From the NCBI GenBank assembly GCA_026545225.1, contig CM048845.1, forward strand, positions 63,969,033 to 64,033,032: a stretch of 64,000 bases of DNA, read 5' to 3'. This document shows positions 24,101 through 35,000 of the stretch, in pieces; position 1 is the first letter of the stretch, and the number at the start of each line of letters is the position of its first letter. The stretch is from Cornus controversa (lineage: Eukaryota; Streptophyta; Magnoliopsida; Cornales; Cornaceae). The notes beneath the pieces were generated by a model that saw nothing but the letters and a program-made list of their open reading frames with translations, had not been told where the DNA came from and searched no databases. The translations under genes and the position numbers were made by a program.

Positions 24101-24667
24101 CAAGTCGACGCCTACTTATTTAGCCTTATCGATGAGGATGCCAAGAGCATTCAACCAGGAAATTTCGAACGCCATTGGGGGATATTTGGCTACGATGGGC
24201 AGCCCAAATACAATCTCAGCCTAGGGACAACAAACTCGGGAGGTTTGGTAGCAGCAAGCAACGTTCAGTATCTGGCCCAAAAATGGTGCGTGATGTCACC
24301 ATCAGCAACCCTGGATGACCCACAAGTGGCCCTCAGTGTGAGCTATGCTTGTGCCAATGCTGACTGCACAAGTCTTGGCTATGGGACATCTTGTGCAAAT
24401 TTAGACGCCCGCGGCAACATTTCCTACGCATTCAACAGTTACTATCAGCGGAACAACCAACTTGATACTGCCTGCAGGTTTCCCAACCTTTCGGTTCTCA
24501 CGACTAGCGATCCATCAGTTGGAGATTGCAAATTTAAAATCATGATCCAGCCAATTAGTTCAGGTGTGAGTTCAGGTGTGGAGGGGAGGATTCGGCTTCT
24601 ACATGAACATGTTAGCATGCTGATCTTTATGTTATTACTGATAATTTCTGTGACTTTTGGTGCTTGA
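13361..24667 (+). CDS. GPI-anchored glucan endo-1,3-beta-glucosidase (GH17 + X8), two exons
   Basis: Exons are 13361-13686 and 23530-24667, giving 487 aa. The join AG|G makes an arginine codon and keeps frame; the intron is GT-AG. A signal peptide covers residues 1-23, followed by IGANWGTQ, the GH17 start. The proton donor lies in VAVGNEP (E116) and the nucleophile in [10 protein letters not shown] (E261). An X8/CBM43 callose-binding domain starts at WCVMSP (361) with its conserved cysteines. The hydrophobic tail (about 469-487) indicates a GPI anchor. It hydrolyses or remodels callose at the cell surface, often at plasmodesmata in this family (established knowledge). It resembles the Arabidopsis glucan endo-1,3-beta-glucosidase 5/6 group. 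The start is the ATG at 13361; the upstream in-frame TTG at 13352 is not a plant start. Confidence 0.95.
13926..14560 (+). repeat. Tandem duplication of about 320 bp (plus diverged third copy)
   Basis: Copy 1 (about 13926-14240) and copy 2 (about 14247-14560) share cttactccatgtactta, ccaaccggtgcccaaactcc and atgcaaatcaaaagcata. A shorter, more diverged relative lies at about 17780-17915, sharing the caacaggtagaaa and acagtagcc region. Confidence 0.8.
14570..14670 (-). mobile_element. tRNA-derived SINE fragment
   Basis: In minus sense the sequence has an A-box-like TTTGAGTGGTATC (14659-14647) and a B-box-like GGTTTAAGTTCC (14619-14608). It shares CTCC and CTTCCAAAT blocks with the SINE at 19043. 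It lies at the end of the tandem duplication. Confidence 0.5.
14692..15045 (+). repeat. Tandem duplication, period about 230 bp
   Basis: The stretch 14692-14815 recurs at 14922-15045. Shared blocks are cacatttcac, agttccctagaacc and atcttatgacttgcatcaaa. Confidence 0.75.
16150..16262 (-). mobile_element. tRNA-derived SINE
   Basis: In minus sense an A box TAGCCCAATGGTA (16248-16236) and a B box GGGTTCCAGCCCC (16206-16194) have normal spacing for an RNA polymerase III internal promoter. The head GGGCCTCTAGCCC is typical of plant SINEs. A T-rich stretch flanks the element on its left. Confidence 0.65.
16478..16969. mobile_element. Tourist-like (PIF/Harbinger) MITE
   Basis: Ends read GGGCTTGTTTGGAT and, inverted, GGCTTCGTTTGGAT (one indel). 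TAA flanks both sides (16475-16477 and 16970-16972), the 3 bp target duplication of PIF/Harbinger MITEs. The two halves are partly complementary (gagaaaagaaaagaaatgat against atctttcttttcttttctc), so the unit can fold back. No coding capacity. Confidence 0.75.
16974..17535 (+). mobile_element. Solo LTR of the 28880 Copia family
   Basis: The unit begins TGTTAGGTTAGC and ends CTCAATA (CTCAACA in the complete element). It matches both LTRs of the Copia element at 28880-30941 over its length, including ggcaagtcttgg and the TATAAATA region. A perfect CTAAA duplication lies at 16969-16973 and 17536-17540. It inserted exactly at the right flank of the Tourist-like MITE. Confidence 0.9.
18108..18134 (+). 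repeat. Poly-C tract, 27 bases
   Basis: An uninterrupted run of 27 C is followed by t and a run of A. On the opposite strand it is a G-run able to form quadruplex structure. Its length may be imprecise because such runs are hard to sequence. Confidence 0.85.
18487..18665 (+). repeat. Cryptic CTGCACCAC-rich low-complexity stretch
   Basis: CTGC, CACCAC and related words recur over about 180 bp without strict period, in contrast to the AT-rich intron around it. No open frame of note. Confidence 0.55.
19043..19160 (+). mobile_element. tRNA-derived SINE
   Basis: An A box TAGCACAAGTGTT (19052-19064) and a B box GGATTCAATTCC (19095-19106) form a pol III internal promoter. A tail region with tgtgtgtgtatcctac follows. 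It is related to the minus-strand fragment at 14570-14670. Confidence 0.6.
20265..21002 (+). mobile_element. Probable solo LTR, 738 bp
   Basis: It begins TGTTAGGA and ends TCCTAACA, a perfect 8 bp terminal inverted repeat with TG...CA ends. The flanks CAAGC (20260-20264) and CTAGC (21003-21007) are an imperfect 5 bp duplication. A TATA-rich stretch lies near 20322. An ATCAGAGC word near 20968 resembles a PBS, so the 3' limit could instead be about 20960. Confidence 0.6.
21272..21530 (+). repeat. Tandem duplication, period about 130 bp
   Basis: Two diverged copies (about 21272-21402 and 21403-21530) share aaagaaat, ggttttaagga and agagagaggctt, followed by tattgcac and gtacaa. Confidence 0.75.
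21607..21790 (+). repeat. Near-identical 91 bp tandem duplication
   Basis: Two head-to-tail copies (from 21607 and 21698) differ by eye at a single base (cagtag versus caatag). The near identity points to a recent event. Confidence 0.95.
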
Positions 24668-25572
24668 TATTAAACTTTATTTTTCCTTAAATTAATGCAG
24701 AGAGAGAATGAATTAGTGTATATGATTTTAATCTTGCAATCTACTTGCACATGGATGTTCAACAGAATACTTCATAAAGCTATTAAATGTGAAGAGTGAT
24801 GATACGTTTATTGTTTTGAGTAAGTCTATAAAGAGGCTGCTCTCACAGTGAAGTCACGCCCCCTCAGTTATTGGATCGATGATCACAACCTTTCAATCCA
24901 ACAAATGTCCAACAGTTTAGAGCGCGAGCCCCCGTGAAACCGATTTCATGTGGGCTAAGAGAATAATGTGTAGTTGAGGGGCCAAAATGAACTTGAAATT
25001 AAAATGATGATAATACATCGTTGGTTGGTTGTTACGCTCATTTTGAACATGTTCTAAGATTTTTAAATTGAAGAAAAAAAATTCCATGTCCTTCAAGGTC
25101 AATCAATTGTTAATTTTCATGTTAGAAGTTTTCGAATGAGATTATATGACAGTGACATTATAATGACGTCATTCTCGGAAACCTCTATCGAAACATGCGA
25201 TTAAATTTAGAAAAGATGATTTTGGAATGATCTATTTTGGAAAATGGGATATGGACTAGATTTTGAAAGGTTTAGAGATTGGATGGTGTTTTTGAAAGTT
25301 GAGGGAAGATGGCTCTTGAAAAGGGTTGAGTGCTTTTTAAAGCATATAGAAAATTTTAATTAGAAAAGAAGCTTAGCTAGGTGATTTAGAATTGAAAATA
25401 TTCAAGATCATTTTTATATAGAAATAAAGGGTTTTTTTTTTTAACAGGTACAGTTTTTTCTTGTGAAAATTTAAGCATTATAAAGATCACAATGGGTATT
25501 TTTAGGAAGTTGATTATAAAGGATGAATGTGAAAAATGGGTGTTTGCAAATATGGGACTGTTTTTCAAACTA
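24668..25572. other. Glucanase 3' flank and intergenic sequence
   Basis: The glucanase 3' untranslated region probably lies at the left end; a sharp polyadenylation signal was not singled out. Nothing else was recognised. Confidence 0.4.
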
Positions 25573-26005
25573 GGCAAATTGCATAAAACCCCCTCTCCAT
25601 TTTCAATTTTTGACACAAAACGCCCCTTCAGAAAAATTGACATATAATCCCTTAAACTATCCAATTGTTGCAAAATGGTAATATAATGACGAAAATGTTG
25701 CATAATATAAATTTAAAAAAATTACGTTTTCTTTAAAATGATTTTCATTTTAGGGTTTCTCTTCCTTTTAAATTTTTAAAAAATATAATTTTATGAAAAT
25801 TTTGAAAATTACACCATTAAAGTGATATTATAATGCCAAATCTTATATTGAGGGACACCATTTCTTAATTTTATATTAAAGGGTATTTTCATCGTTATAA
25901 CACTGCAACAACCGGATAGTTGAAGGGGGGTTTTATGTAAAAAAACACTCCGCAAACATTTTGTTTGAAAAATTAAAAGTGGAGGGGGTTTTATGCAATT
26001 TGCCC
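25573..26005. mobile_element. MULE-type MITE with about 35 bp terminal inverted repeats
   Basis: The left end GGCAAATTGCATAAAACCCC matches the inverted right end (ttatgcaatttgccc), extended by a CTC and CATTTTCAATTTTT-like block. Flanks TTCAAACTA (25564-25572) and TTGAAATTA (26006-26014) agree at 7 of 9 positions, a decayed 9 bp duplication. Non-coding. Confidence 0.65.
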
Positions 26006-26236
26006 TTGAAATTATTGTATTTTTGAAAAAATAATTTTAGTGAAAAAAGGTCTAAAACTATAGAAAGTTTTGCATTACAAATAGGATTGCGAATGAAGCC
26101 AAGAGCTTCCGCTTGTGTTTGTTCATTAGTTTCATCATATACATTCTAGGTGTTTGTTCATCCCTTATATATATATATATATATATATGACATTTCATTT
26201 CTTACAACCTTTACAAACTGCATGTTTTCTGTTGTA

Positions 26237-26400
26237 GAAAGGTACAGATGCAGATGAAGAGTTGAGAAAGAAACTTTTTGAAATGAAGCCTTCAAAAGCT
26301 CCAAGACCAGATGGGATGACACCTCCCTCTTCTACCAGCAGTACTAGGACATGGTCAACTTTGATATACCCCAAGTCATACCATAGTTTTTTATCCTGAA
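26237..26400 (+). pseudogene. LINE reverse transcriptase fragment
   Basis: The plus strand reads KKLFEMKPSKAPRPDGMTP, close to the plant L1-type LINE RT block with PSKAPGPDG, then continues with a frameshift through FDIPQV. Only the N-terminal RT region remains. Confidence 0.7.
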
Positions 26401-26579
26401 AATCAAAAATACAATTGCATAGTTGTTTTGGAAGATGACGTCAGCTTTGCTTGAATTTTTCAACACTTTCTGCTCGACCCTTTACCAACTTTTTAAACAA
26501 GGCCTTGAGAAGACACTTAATATTTGGTGGCATAGTATCAATCAATATCATAAACCCCCATTGACATAATTAACTATTT

Positions 26580-27190
26580 CTTCTTTTTTTTTCGGATAAG
26601 TAAGCAGATTGTATAGAACCACAAACAAATGTACAGGATTCCAGAGGGGCATAATACCCCTAAAGGTCAAAAGAAAAGAGCTAATGCAAAGACCACACCC
26701 TGAACATAACAGAAAATAAAAATAAGAATAAATAAAAAGCAAAACTGCACTGTCAAAACTCAAAAACAAGTCAAAAACTACATAATCAAAAAACACCTGC
26801 ACTAACCTGCAGCTGCGCTGTCTGAAAACACATTCAGGAAGCCTCCCAACTCTTTGCATCCATTTGTTGGGTTGAGAGTAATTGAGGTTGGGAATAGATT
26901 ACAGTCTATATCTCGAGAAAGTTTACAATACCCCGGAGGTATTTTGACACATGATACCCCATTCAGTGAATGCTCTTCATTTCTCTTGAAAACTGTACAG
27001 TTTTCGGTTATCAAATATAATGGAGATCATTCATTGGAGGGGCTACCACGTTCCAGTTTCTTTCCAACCATGTCCAGAAGACAGCAGCAGCTCAAGTGAG
27101 TTTGTTGCCGACAGCAACCATATTCTTACCGTTGAGATAAGCAGCAGCCCAAGACAGCAGAGCATCGAAGGTAGTCGAGCCATGTAATTC
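26580..27190 (-). pseudogene. LINE 3' end fragment
   Basis: In minus sense the segment near 27050-27190 reads GKNMVAVGNKLT, a stop, then AAAVFWTWLERNW, like the zinc-binding C-terminal region of plant LINE polyproteins. The fragment ends at 26582 in an A-rich tail (plus-strand ctttttttttc). Family assignment is tentative. Confidence 0.45.
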
Positions 27191-27580
27191 AAGAGAAAGA
27201 TGACACATAAGACCAAACTAAGTGAAATGGCATTAAAAAAAGGTGATTAAATATATGCTTAATATAATGCATTTAATGGAATAAAACATACATCTATATA
27301 TTTAGAATGTAGCTAACGTCCTTGCTGACATCAAGATTTATACACATAATCGTCCACTATAACCTAATATGCATGAAACTTATTTTGTCCTAAGTTTGTA
27401 CAAAGGAAGTAGAGCTACCAAGTCATATTAATCTGCGGACATTTCTACCATTAAAAAGTGGGCACAGGTATCAACTTATTCTGCATTCATGCAAGCAGCA
27501 AGTGAAATTTCAAGAATTACAAAAGAATTAAATGATAGGAACAATTAAGCAATCTACCTAATAAGTGCAGTTACATTGTA

Positions 27581-30500
27581 TTAACAAACCCATTGATGCT
27601 TCCGAAGGTAGTCTCTTGATCTAATATCAGCCTACAATAATTATAGGAAGTATAAAATGGGGTTAGAAATTATAATATCTTCAAAATAATAAATAGAATA
27701 AAGTAGGGGCATTGTTCAGTCCACTGGTAGGAGTTCTCATTGTCAAGTGTGTTTGAAAATGAGAAAAGACACTTCGTACAAATAATTTCAAAAGATAGAT
27801 CACATCCGGTCCATTCCTCCCAGCACCCTCAATTAATGTCAAAAGTTATGTCACTGGTTCAGATCTTGTCATCCCTACCCATCACTTATACTTTGACCAG
27901 TAATGAAGGATCAATAAAATTGATCAAAACGGACATACATAATCTTCTATTTTTCTGATATAGGGACAATAAGATAAGAAACTAATGTCATGGTCATCCA
28001 TTCAAGTGGATAACTTTTGAATAGATAATAGAAAAAGGATTCTTTTGGGGTAATCTAATAGCATGTCAATTTTAAAAGTATCATCATAGGAAAAAAAAAT
28101 GTTAGACTTCATAACAAATTGGGAACTCTCCTTGCCTTTTTTCGAGCCTCACTTTTGGGTTAAATAATGGTGAACTAACTGTAGACGGTTTTATATTAAA
28201 TATTATCACAAAATAAGAATTTTCAGTGCTTACACAAAAGTACAGGATATTACCTGCCGGATTGGCTCTGGCACACGGTATTTGCAAGTCATTTTAGCAA
28301 TCTTGATGGCAGAAGTAAGAGATACGCGGTGACCAACTGAAATAAATATTGGCTTCAACGATCCCTGAATCGATCGCATTGCCTGCATAAAACTTTATTA
28401 AGAACCACATTGCCTTACTTTTAAACTTTGAAATTCAAGACAAATTGGCATGAAATAATAATCAAATGTCCATTGGCATTAGAAAGCAAAAGCATGGAGT
28501 CACAATTTATATGTTGTACTATGGGGTGATTGAAATCAACAAATCATTAACTACACTATGGCCATATGAACATCTGGTGTTGAATTCACAGTTTATATAT
28601 GTTAAGTTGATAGTATGACTGCAAGAATGAAGGAATATCTGGTGCAAAGCTAGAAAGAGAAGATAAAAAATTGCATCATATTCACACAACCATGTAGTTC
28701 CCTCTATTATGTCCATATTCCAAATAAATTGGACTTATATTTTTAAATTTGAATGCTAGAAAATGTCATTAACATGATAAATGATGGCATGTTTGCCTAG
28801 ATTAGAAGAACAATGGCAAGGCCTTGAGGGGTGGAAACAGTCATTTACATATACTTCTTCTGAACAACACAAGACATCATGTTGGGTTGGCTCAAATTCC
28901 TATTGTGATTAGGTTTCCATCATAGAGTTGTATCTTATTAGGTAATATCTTAGTAGGCAAGTCTTGGTCTCAAGGAAAAAAGTTCTTGTTAAGCAAGTCT
29001 TCGGTTCTAAGGAATTGTAATCCTTGTCCACCAAGGAATTGGGCTTTGGGCTCTATAAATAGTCAATGAGAAGAAAAGAGACAATAGTGTTATTGTATTT
29101 AAGATGTCACTTTCATTGTTTTGAGAGTGCGACTCTTGCGTAGAGGTAATACTCTTATTGTTTTTGAGATGGCACTTAAAAGAGAATTCTTGTTTAGAAT
29201 TTGTGATTTTCTTTTGAGTGAGATTGAGCGTATAAGGGTTAAAGGTTGAGAGTTGAGTGTACTCTTGATACAATTCTTCAACTTGTACTGTTACAATCTA
29301 TATAGTAAAATCGGGCTCTTTGTGGACGTAAGCTTATTTAGCCGAACCACGTATAATTCTTGGTGTGCTCTTGCAAATTTCTTTGTACTTGTTTACTTAT
29401 CATCACATCATAATATTTGGTGGTACACGATTGGAGGCTTGTTTCTCAACAAATTGGTATCAGAGCTTCAAGGTACACACAAGGTGTTTGATAAAAGTGT
29501 TGTCTAGATTTGTCTTCATAATACGGGTGTTGTTCGTCTTGAGCACTTGTGACAATCATGACCGGTAATATTGTCACACAGTACAAGATAGAGAGATTTG
29601 ATGGTAAGGGTAGCTTCACCCTATGGCAAGGGAGAGTGAAGGACATCCTAGTTCAACAAGGCTTAGTGCGGGCGTTGAAAGGGTAGGATGGAAAGCCGGA
29701 AAAAATGTCGGTTGATGATTGGCAGGATATAGAGTCAAGTGTGTTAGCACCATTCGACTCTATATTGGGCATGTTCTCACAATTTACAAAGGTGACACTC
29801 TTACTCAACATGAGTAGTTTTTAGATTCACCCAAATTGTGGAATAATCTAATTTCCTTGAGCCGGTTGGACTCCATGGGCTACAAGTGCTCCATTACAGG
29901 GGGAGTCATGAAGATCACCAGGGTTGCATTGTATTAATACGAGGAGAACAGAGTGGAGGTTTGTATCGTCCGGTGGGGAGTGCCAATGGCACTCAGACTT
30001 CGATTATGGATAGGAAACAAGGTGAACATAGTAACAAGATCTTGAGACGTGTTTCGTTTGATTTATTGAAGACACAGGTTGCACGTTTCTAGACAGATGT
30101 GGGTAAGACGAAAGTTCCTGCTAAGAGAAGGGTGGCATCGAAGCCCCCTTCCAAAGTCACTTGATAGCGCTGACTTGATACAACTGCATGAATACGTTGG
30201 TCATGCAGATCAAGGGGGAGTATTGTTTCATACTTGATTCAGGTTATGTAGCTGGAGTTTGAAAGGATGATGGATCGTTTGGGATTTGCAGATGGGAGTC
30301 TCGTATATTGAAGACTTGTCAAAAAAATTGCCAAGGGAGAGTTTTGTTAGGTTGGCTCAAATTCCTATTGTGATAAGGTTTCCATTATAAAGTTGTATCT
30401 TATTAAAAATTTCTTAGTAAATAAGTCTCGGTCTCAAGAAAGAAAAGTTCTTGTTAGGCAAGCCTTGGGCTCTAAGGAATTGTAATCCCTGTCCACCAAG

Positions 30501-32041
30501 GAAACGAGCTTTGGGCTCTATAAATATTTACCTATGTTATAGGTTGAGAGTCAGTGAGAAGAAAATAGGCAATACTCTAATTGTATTTGAGAAGTCACTC
30601 CCATTGTTTTGAGAGGGCAACTCTTGCGTAGAGGTAATACTCTTACTGTTTTTGAGACGGCACTTAGAGAGAGAATTATTGTTTAGAATTTGTGATTTTC
30701 TTTTGAGTGAGATTGGATGTATAAGGGTTAAGGGTTTAGAATTCAGTGTACTTCCTGATACAATTTTTCAACTTGTACTGTTACAATTTATATAGTGAAA
30801 TCGGACTCTCCGTTGACATAAGCTTATTTAGCTGAACCATGTATAATTCTTGGTGTGTTCTTGCAAATTTCTTCATACTTGTTTACTTATCATCATATCG
30901 TAATATTTGGTGGTACGTGATTGGAGGTTTGTTTCTCAACACATCACACAATAATTCTTAATCATTTAATATGTAACCCATTATATGAAGGGTGAAAAAA
31001 GCACTAGATCTGGAAATATATTAGATTAAAATATAAAAGAGATACAATCAAAAAAGCCTGGGGCGGTTTGTCCTATGAAAATTTTCTACCACATTAACAA
31101 GTGTGTTAGAGATTTTATTTATAATCTAAAGGAGAGCAACAGTTCAAATTATATCACTTACCGCTCCCAATGTCTGCCCAGAGTCACCACTGAGTGTAAC
31201 AATATCTTCCATGAGCTTTCCTTCTACTTCAAGGAGTCGTCTCACTCTAGATTGGGTAAGACCATCCACATGATGCAACTGTCATATATCAAAGTTAAGA
31301 TTTTATTACGATATTTTTCATTAATTTATTTTTAAAAAGTAATTTTTAACCAAGTTCCTGCATTTATATCATGGAACAGGCAACATCATCATATTTCAAA
31401 ACTTCATGGCAACAAAGTGATATCAACAAACCGCTCACTGCCAAAGGGATATCGAACCACATCACTAGAATTCATAGTACTATTCAAAGAAGAGAGGGAA
31501 CATATTAAGGACTTATCTTCAATATGAAAGAAGTTGTAGGGAAAAATCAAAACTCACATTCTTTCCTATCCCAATAGTAGGAAGATCAGCTAGAACGCCC
31601 AGATGACAAGCCAAACCAAAGCCTACACAAGAAACTGAATAATTTATAACTTTCTCTAATGGAGAAAATTAAGGTAACAAAATCATTTACCACATAGAAG
31701 CAATGAATCAGTAAGCACTGGCAATATAGATTAAATTGCAAGTCCAATTCATTCAAGTATAATTATAACTGAAATAGAAGTACAGTTTCCAACCAAACAT
31801 TAAGAATATTATCAGTCCCCCATTTCAGCAGTACTTAGAATGTTGATTCAATATAGTTTTCATCAAAAACTAATTTTAACTTGTACAAGTTCCACACACA
31901 TCTTCTCCAAAGCTTCTTGACTAAACAGAGTAAGAATCGCAAACTATGAAATAACATATATAGGATACAGATATGACACGACACATACACGAGAATATGA
32001 CAAATTCTTAAAAAGAAAGAATAGATATGACAAGGATATAG

Positions 32042-32099
<58 letters not shown>

Positions 32100-35000
32100 A
32101 AATTAAAATTTACATGTCTACATGTTCCTTCAAAATAAATTATGCTTGTCATGTTATATACACATATAATATGACTAAAATTTGCATATAGAAAGAGTTA
32201 TGACAAACAAGTAATTTTTTATTTTTTACGACTATCAAATATTTGGCATCTCAATCTTATAAAATTAAAAACCACATACAAAACTGAGAGCTAAGAAGCA
32301 CCGAAACGGATATGGGAACGACATGGACACGGCGACAAGGCAAATCCTAACAAATTAGGTCATGGACACAGCGAGTACAAGGCAAATAATAAATATATAT
32401 TTATATATAATATATGATGTTGTACTTTAAAATTTTATTTTTCATCAACCTAACAAAGAAAAAATCCACAAATCATAAGTTACAAGTACACAATTGAATC
32501 TAATCCACAACAACAATAATTATAAGAGAATGATTTCACAAAGTCATAAAACCAAATCAAAACGAGACATTAGAATAAAATCTAGTCTTATCATTTAATC
32601 ATCATTCCAGCTTACTCTAAATACAAAAGCATCATCAGAAAGTCACATATAAAATATAACAGTTGTATAGCAAGAGAAAGAAGAAGAAAAAAGAACAAAG
32701 ATGAAAAGATGGGATGGGATGGGCTGTAGTTGAATGTTAAAACAACTTTTCTAGAACTTGTGTTTTGCTGGGGAAAAAGAAAGAAAGAAAAAAAAAAAAA
32801 AAAGAGGCTAAAGAAAGAGAAAAAAGCAAAGAAACAAAGAAAATTAGGGTTTGGTTAGAAAAAGAATTAGGGATTAGTGAAAAATAAAGAAAGAATCTAG
32901 GAAAGAGAAAAGATTCATGGAAACAAGTGGAAAAAAAAAAATTGGCGTGTCCATGTCATGTCCAAAGATTCATGACGTATCCTTGGCGTGTCAGTGCGGT
33001 GTCCGAAAATTCAAAAAAAAAAAAATCAGACATGTTTTTTGGCGTGTCCAACGCATGTCCATGTCCATGTCCAACACGGATTCTTTGCCCTTTTAGGCGT
33101 GTCCGTGCTTCCTAAACTGAGAGTTCTACTCCATGGACAATTGGACATAGAGTATAGTTTAAATTAAGTATGGTATATTCTCACTAATTCTCAATTCTTC
33201 TTCTCTAAGAAAGACCTAGTTTTTTAAACCCTGTTATCTTTTCGAGAAAATCATACTATGATACCATACCAAAAATGTTGCACTGTAACGTTCATTTTAG
33301 GCATGTGTTAAGAGTATCTAAGAAGTATGATATACATGTTCCCAATAAAATTTCATTTCCAATGTTAGGCATGTGCTAAAGTATGATATACATGTTCCAA
33401 ATAAAGGTTCATTACCAAATTACATGAAGTTGGACATGTAACTATAAGCACCCAAGGAGCATCTATACATGATATTGATTCAAAACCACAAGATTTTGAC
33501 CACTCTCTATTTTATAAATTTCTTTTTAAAAATAAGATAAAAAAATGCACAAGAATAATAATAAAACTTCATGTCATTTTAACTTTGGAAACACTAAATC
33601 ACCATCAAAGAGAGCTTTAACTAAAAGATTGTGAATTCAGTGTTGGAAAATCATTAGAGAGAAGATTCACGGGACTAATGTAGTTGAGAACTCAAGAGGG
33701 TAGCCTATTGATGAGGTAGGTAGCAGTTAAAAGAGCCTCTCCCCAAAAAGTCTTTGGAACATTCATTTGAAAAATCAGAGCCCTTGTAATCTCTAGTAAG
33801 TGCCTAATGCAGTCACAAAATCCCTAATTTTCTAGGGTTAACTTTATAATTTTTAGAAACTTTCCATATTCTGAATTTTCCTGATTTTATGTAATTTTCT
33901 TTTTTTCAGCAACTTTCCTATTTTAGTTTTAATTTATATTTGGTAGTTGTCCAATTTATGGCATAGATTAGGGAGGAAGAAACTCTATATAAAGCCATGT
34001 AATTGCTAGTTAAAAGTTTTTTTATTATATATTATTAATATATTCAGTCTGCTACAACAGCTTTCTACCTTTCCCTTTCTTTTGGGATTGAGTTGTGGGT
34101 GTTTAAGTTATTCCCTAGCTTGATCTAGCTCTTTATTTTCCCTTCTTATAGATTTCAACCTTTCTTTCATAACTGATTGCATTAGTTGGTATCAAAGCAA
34201 GTTCTGCTCCAGTGGTTTTGTGTTGGGTTATTAGATTTCTCTTGTAAGTTTTGCAACATGCCACCAAGGAGTTCGAAAACATTATCATCAATCCTGAGGA
34301 TCCGTGCTTGGAGAAATTCTATTATGATTTTGAGATTGATTCAACAAATGATGAGCCATGGTCGTTCATGGAATCGACTACTATGGAATCATTCGTTGAC
34401 TAGAGTAAGCCTCCAATTTTTTATGAAGAACCACAAATTGAATCATACGAGTCAAAATTGTCTACAGATTGGGATCAATTAGCGATATTAAACGAGGAAG
34501 CTACAAAACAAGACTCTCAAAATGAAGAAAGTAATGAGAATGTGGCGGTAACAATAGCCATGGAGATGAAAAATAATCAACTTTACTTTTATGATATGAT
34601 TAGGGATGAATTCTCGGAGCACACAACAACTGCTAAACGTTTGTTGGAACAAAAACTAAAATTGATGGAACTTTTAGTTCATGATACGTGTTCCACGGAG
34701 TTATGTGGATCTACCCAAGTTCAAAGGAAATCTAGCAAAATCCATGGTTATTTTGCAAATGAATTCTTTGTTAGTATAAGAATATTATTATATTTGATTC
34801 ATGTTCGAAAAAGAAGAAAGAAGGGATGGAAAGCTATGCTCGGATTTTTGATTGATCGTGGCAATTTACTTCAAACTCGAGGGCGAGTTCTTTCCAACCC
34901 GGAGAGACGACTAATGCAATCAGCTATGAAAGAAAGGTTGAAATCTATAAAAAAGAAAATAGAAAGCTAGATCAAGCTAGGAAATAGCTTAAACACCCAC

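Larger units (their letters stand above)
28880..30941 (+). mobile_element. Deleted Copia element with CATCA target duplication
   Basis: The 5' LTR is 28880-29451 and the 3' LTR 30345-30941; CATCA duplications lie at 28875-28879 and 30942-30946. A PBS (TGGTATCAGAGC, 29455-29466) follows the 5' LTR after three bases. A polypurine-like tract occurs at 30210-30221. The internal part is only about 0.9 kb and has lost RT, RNase H and most of integrase. The 5' LTR lacks about 20 bp present in the 3' LTR (after the TATA box). Non-autonomous. Confidence 0.95.
28383..31161 (-). other. Endonuclease V intron 6, occupied by a Copia element
   Basis: The donor is gtaagt after GGGAGCG and the acceptor is atgcag. 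About 2.06 kb of the 2.78 kb intron is the Copia element at 28880-30941, inserted in the opposite orientation to the gene. Confidence 0.85.

Noticed and set aside
24850..24870. tcacgcccc word as another gypsy LTR edge
   Set aside because: No PBS, promoter box or LTR-length match follows.
27700..27960. Possible SINE (ttcagtccactggtagg head) near endonuclease V exon 8
   Set aside because: Only an A-box-like word is seen; no convincing B box at the right distance.
34915..34970. C-terminal part of the open frame ending at 34970 as real protein
   Set aside because: These codons are antisense LTR sequence, identical in kind to the left LTR, so the frame is accidental there.
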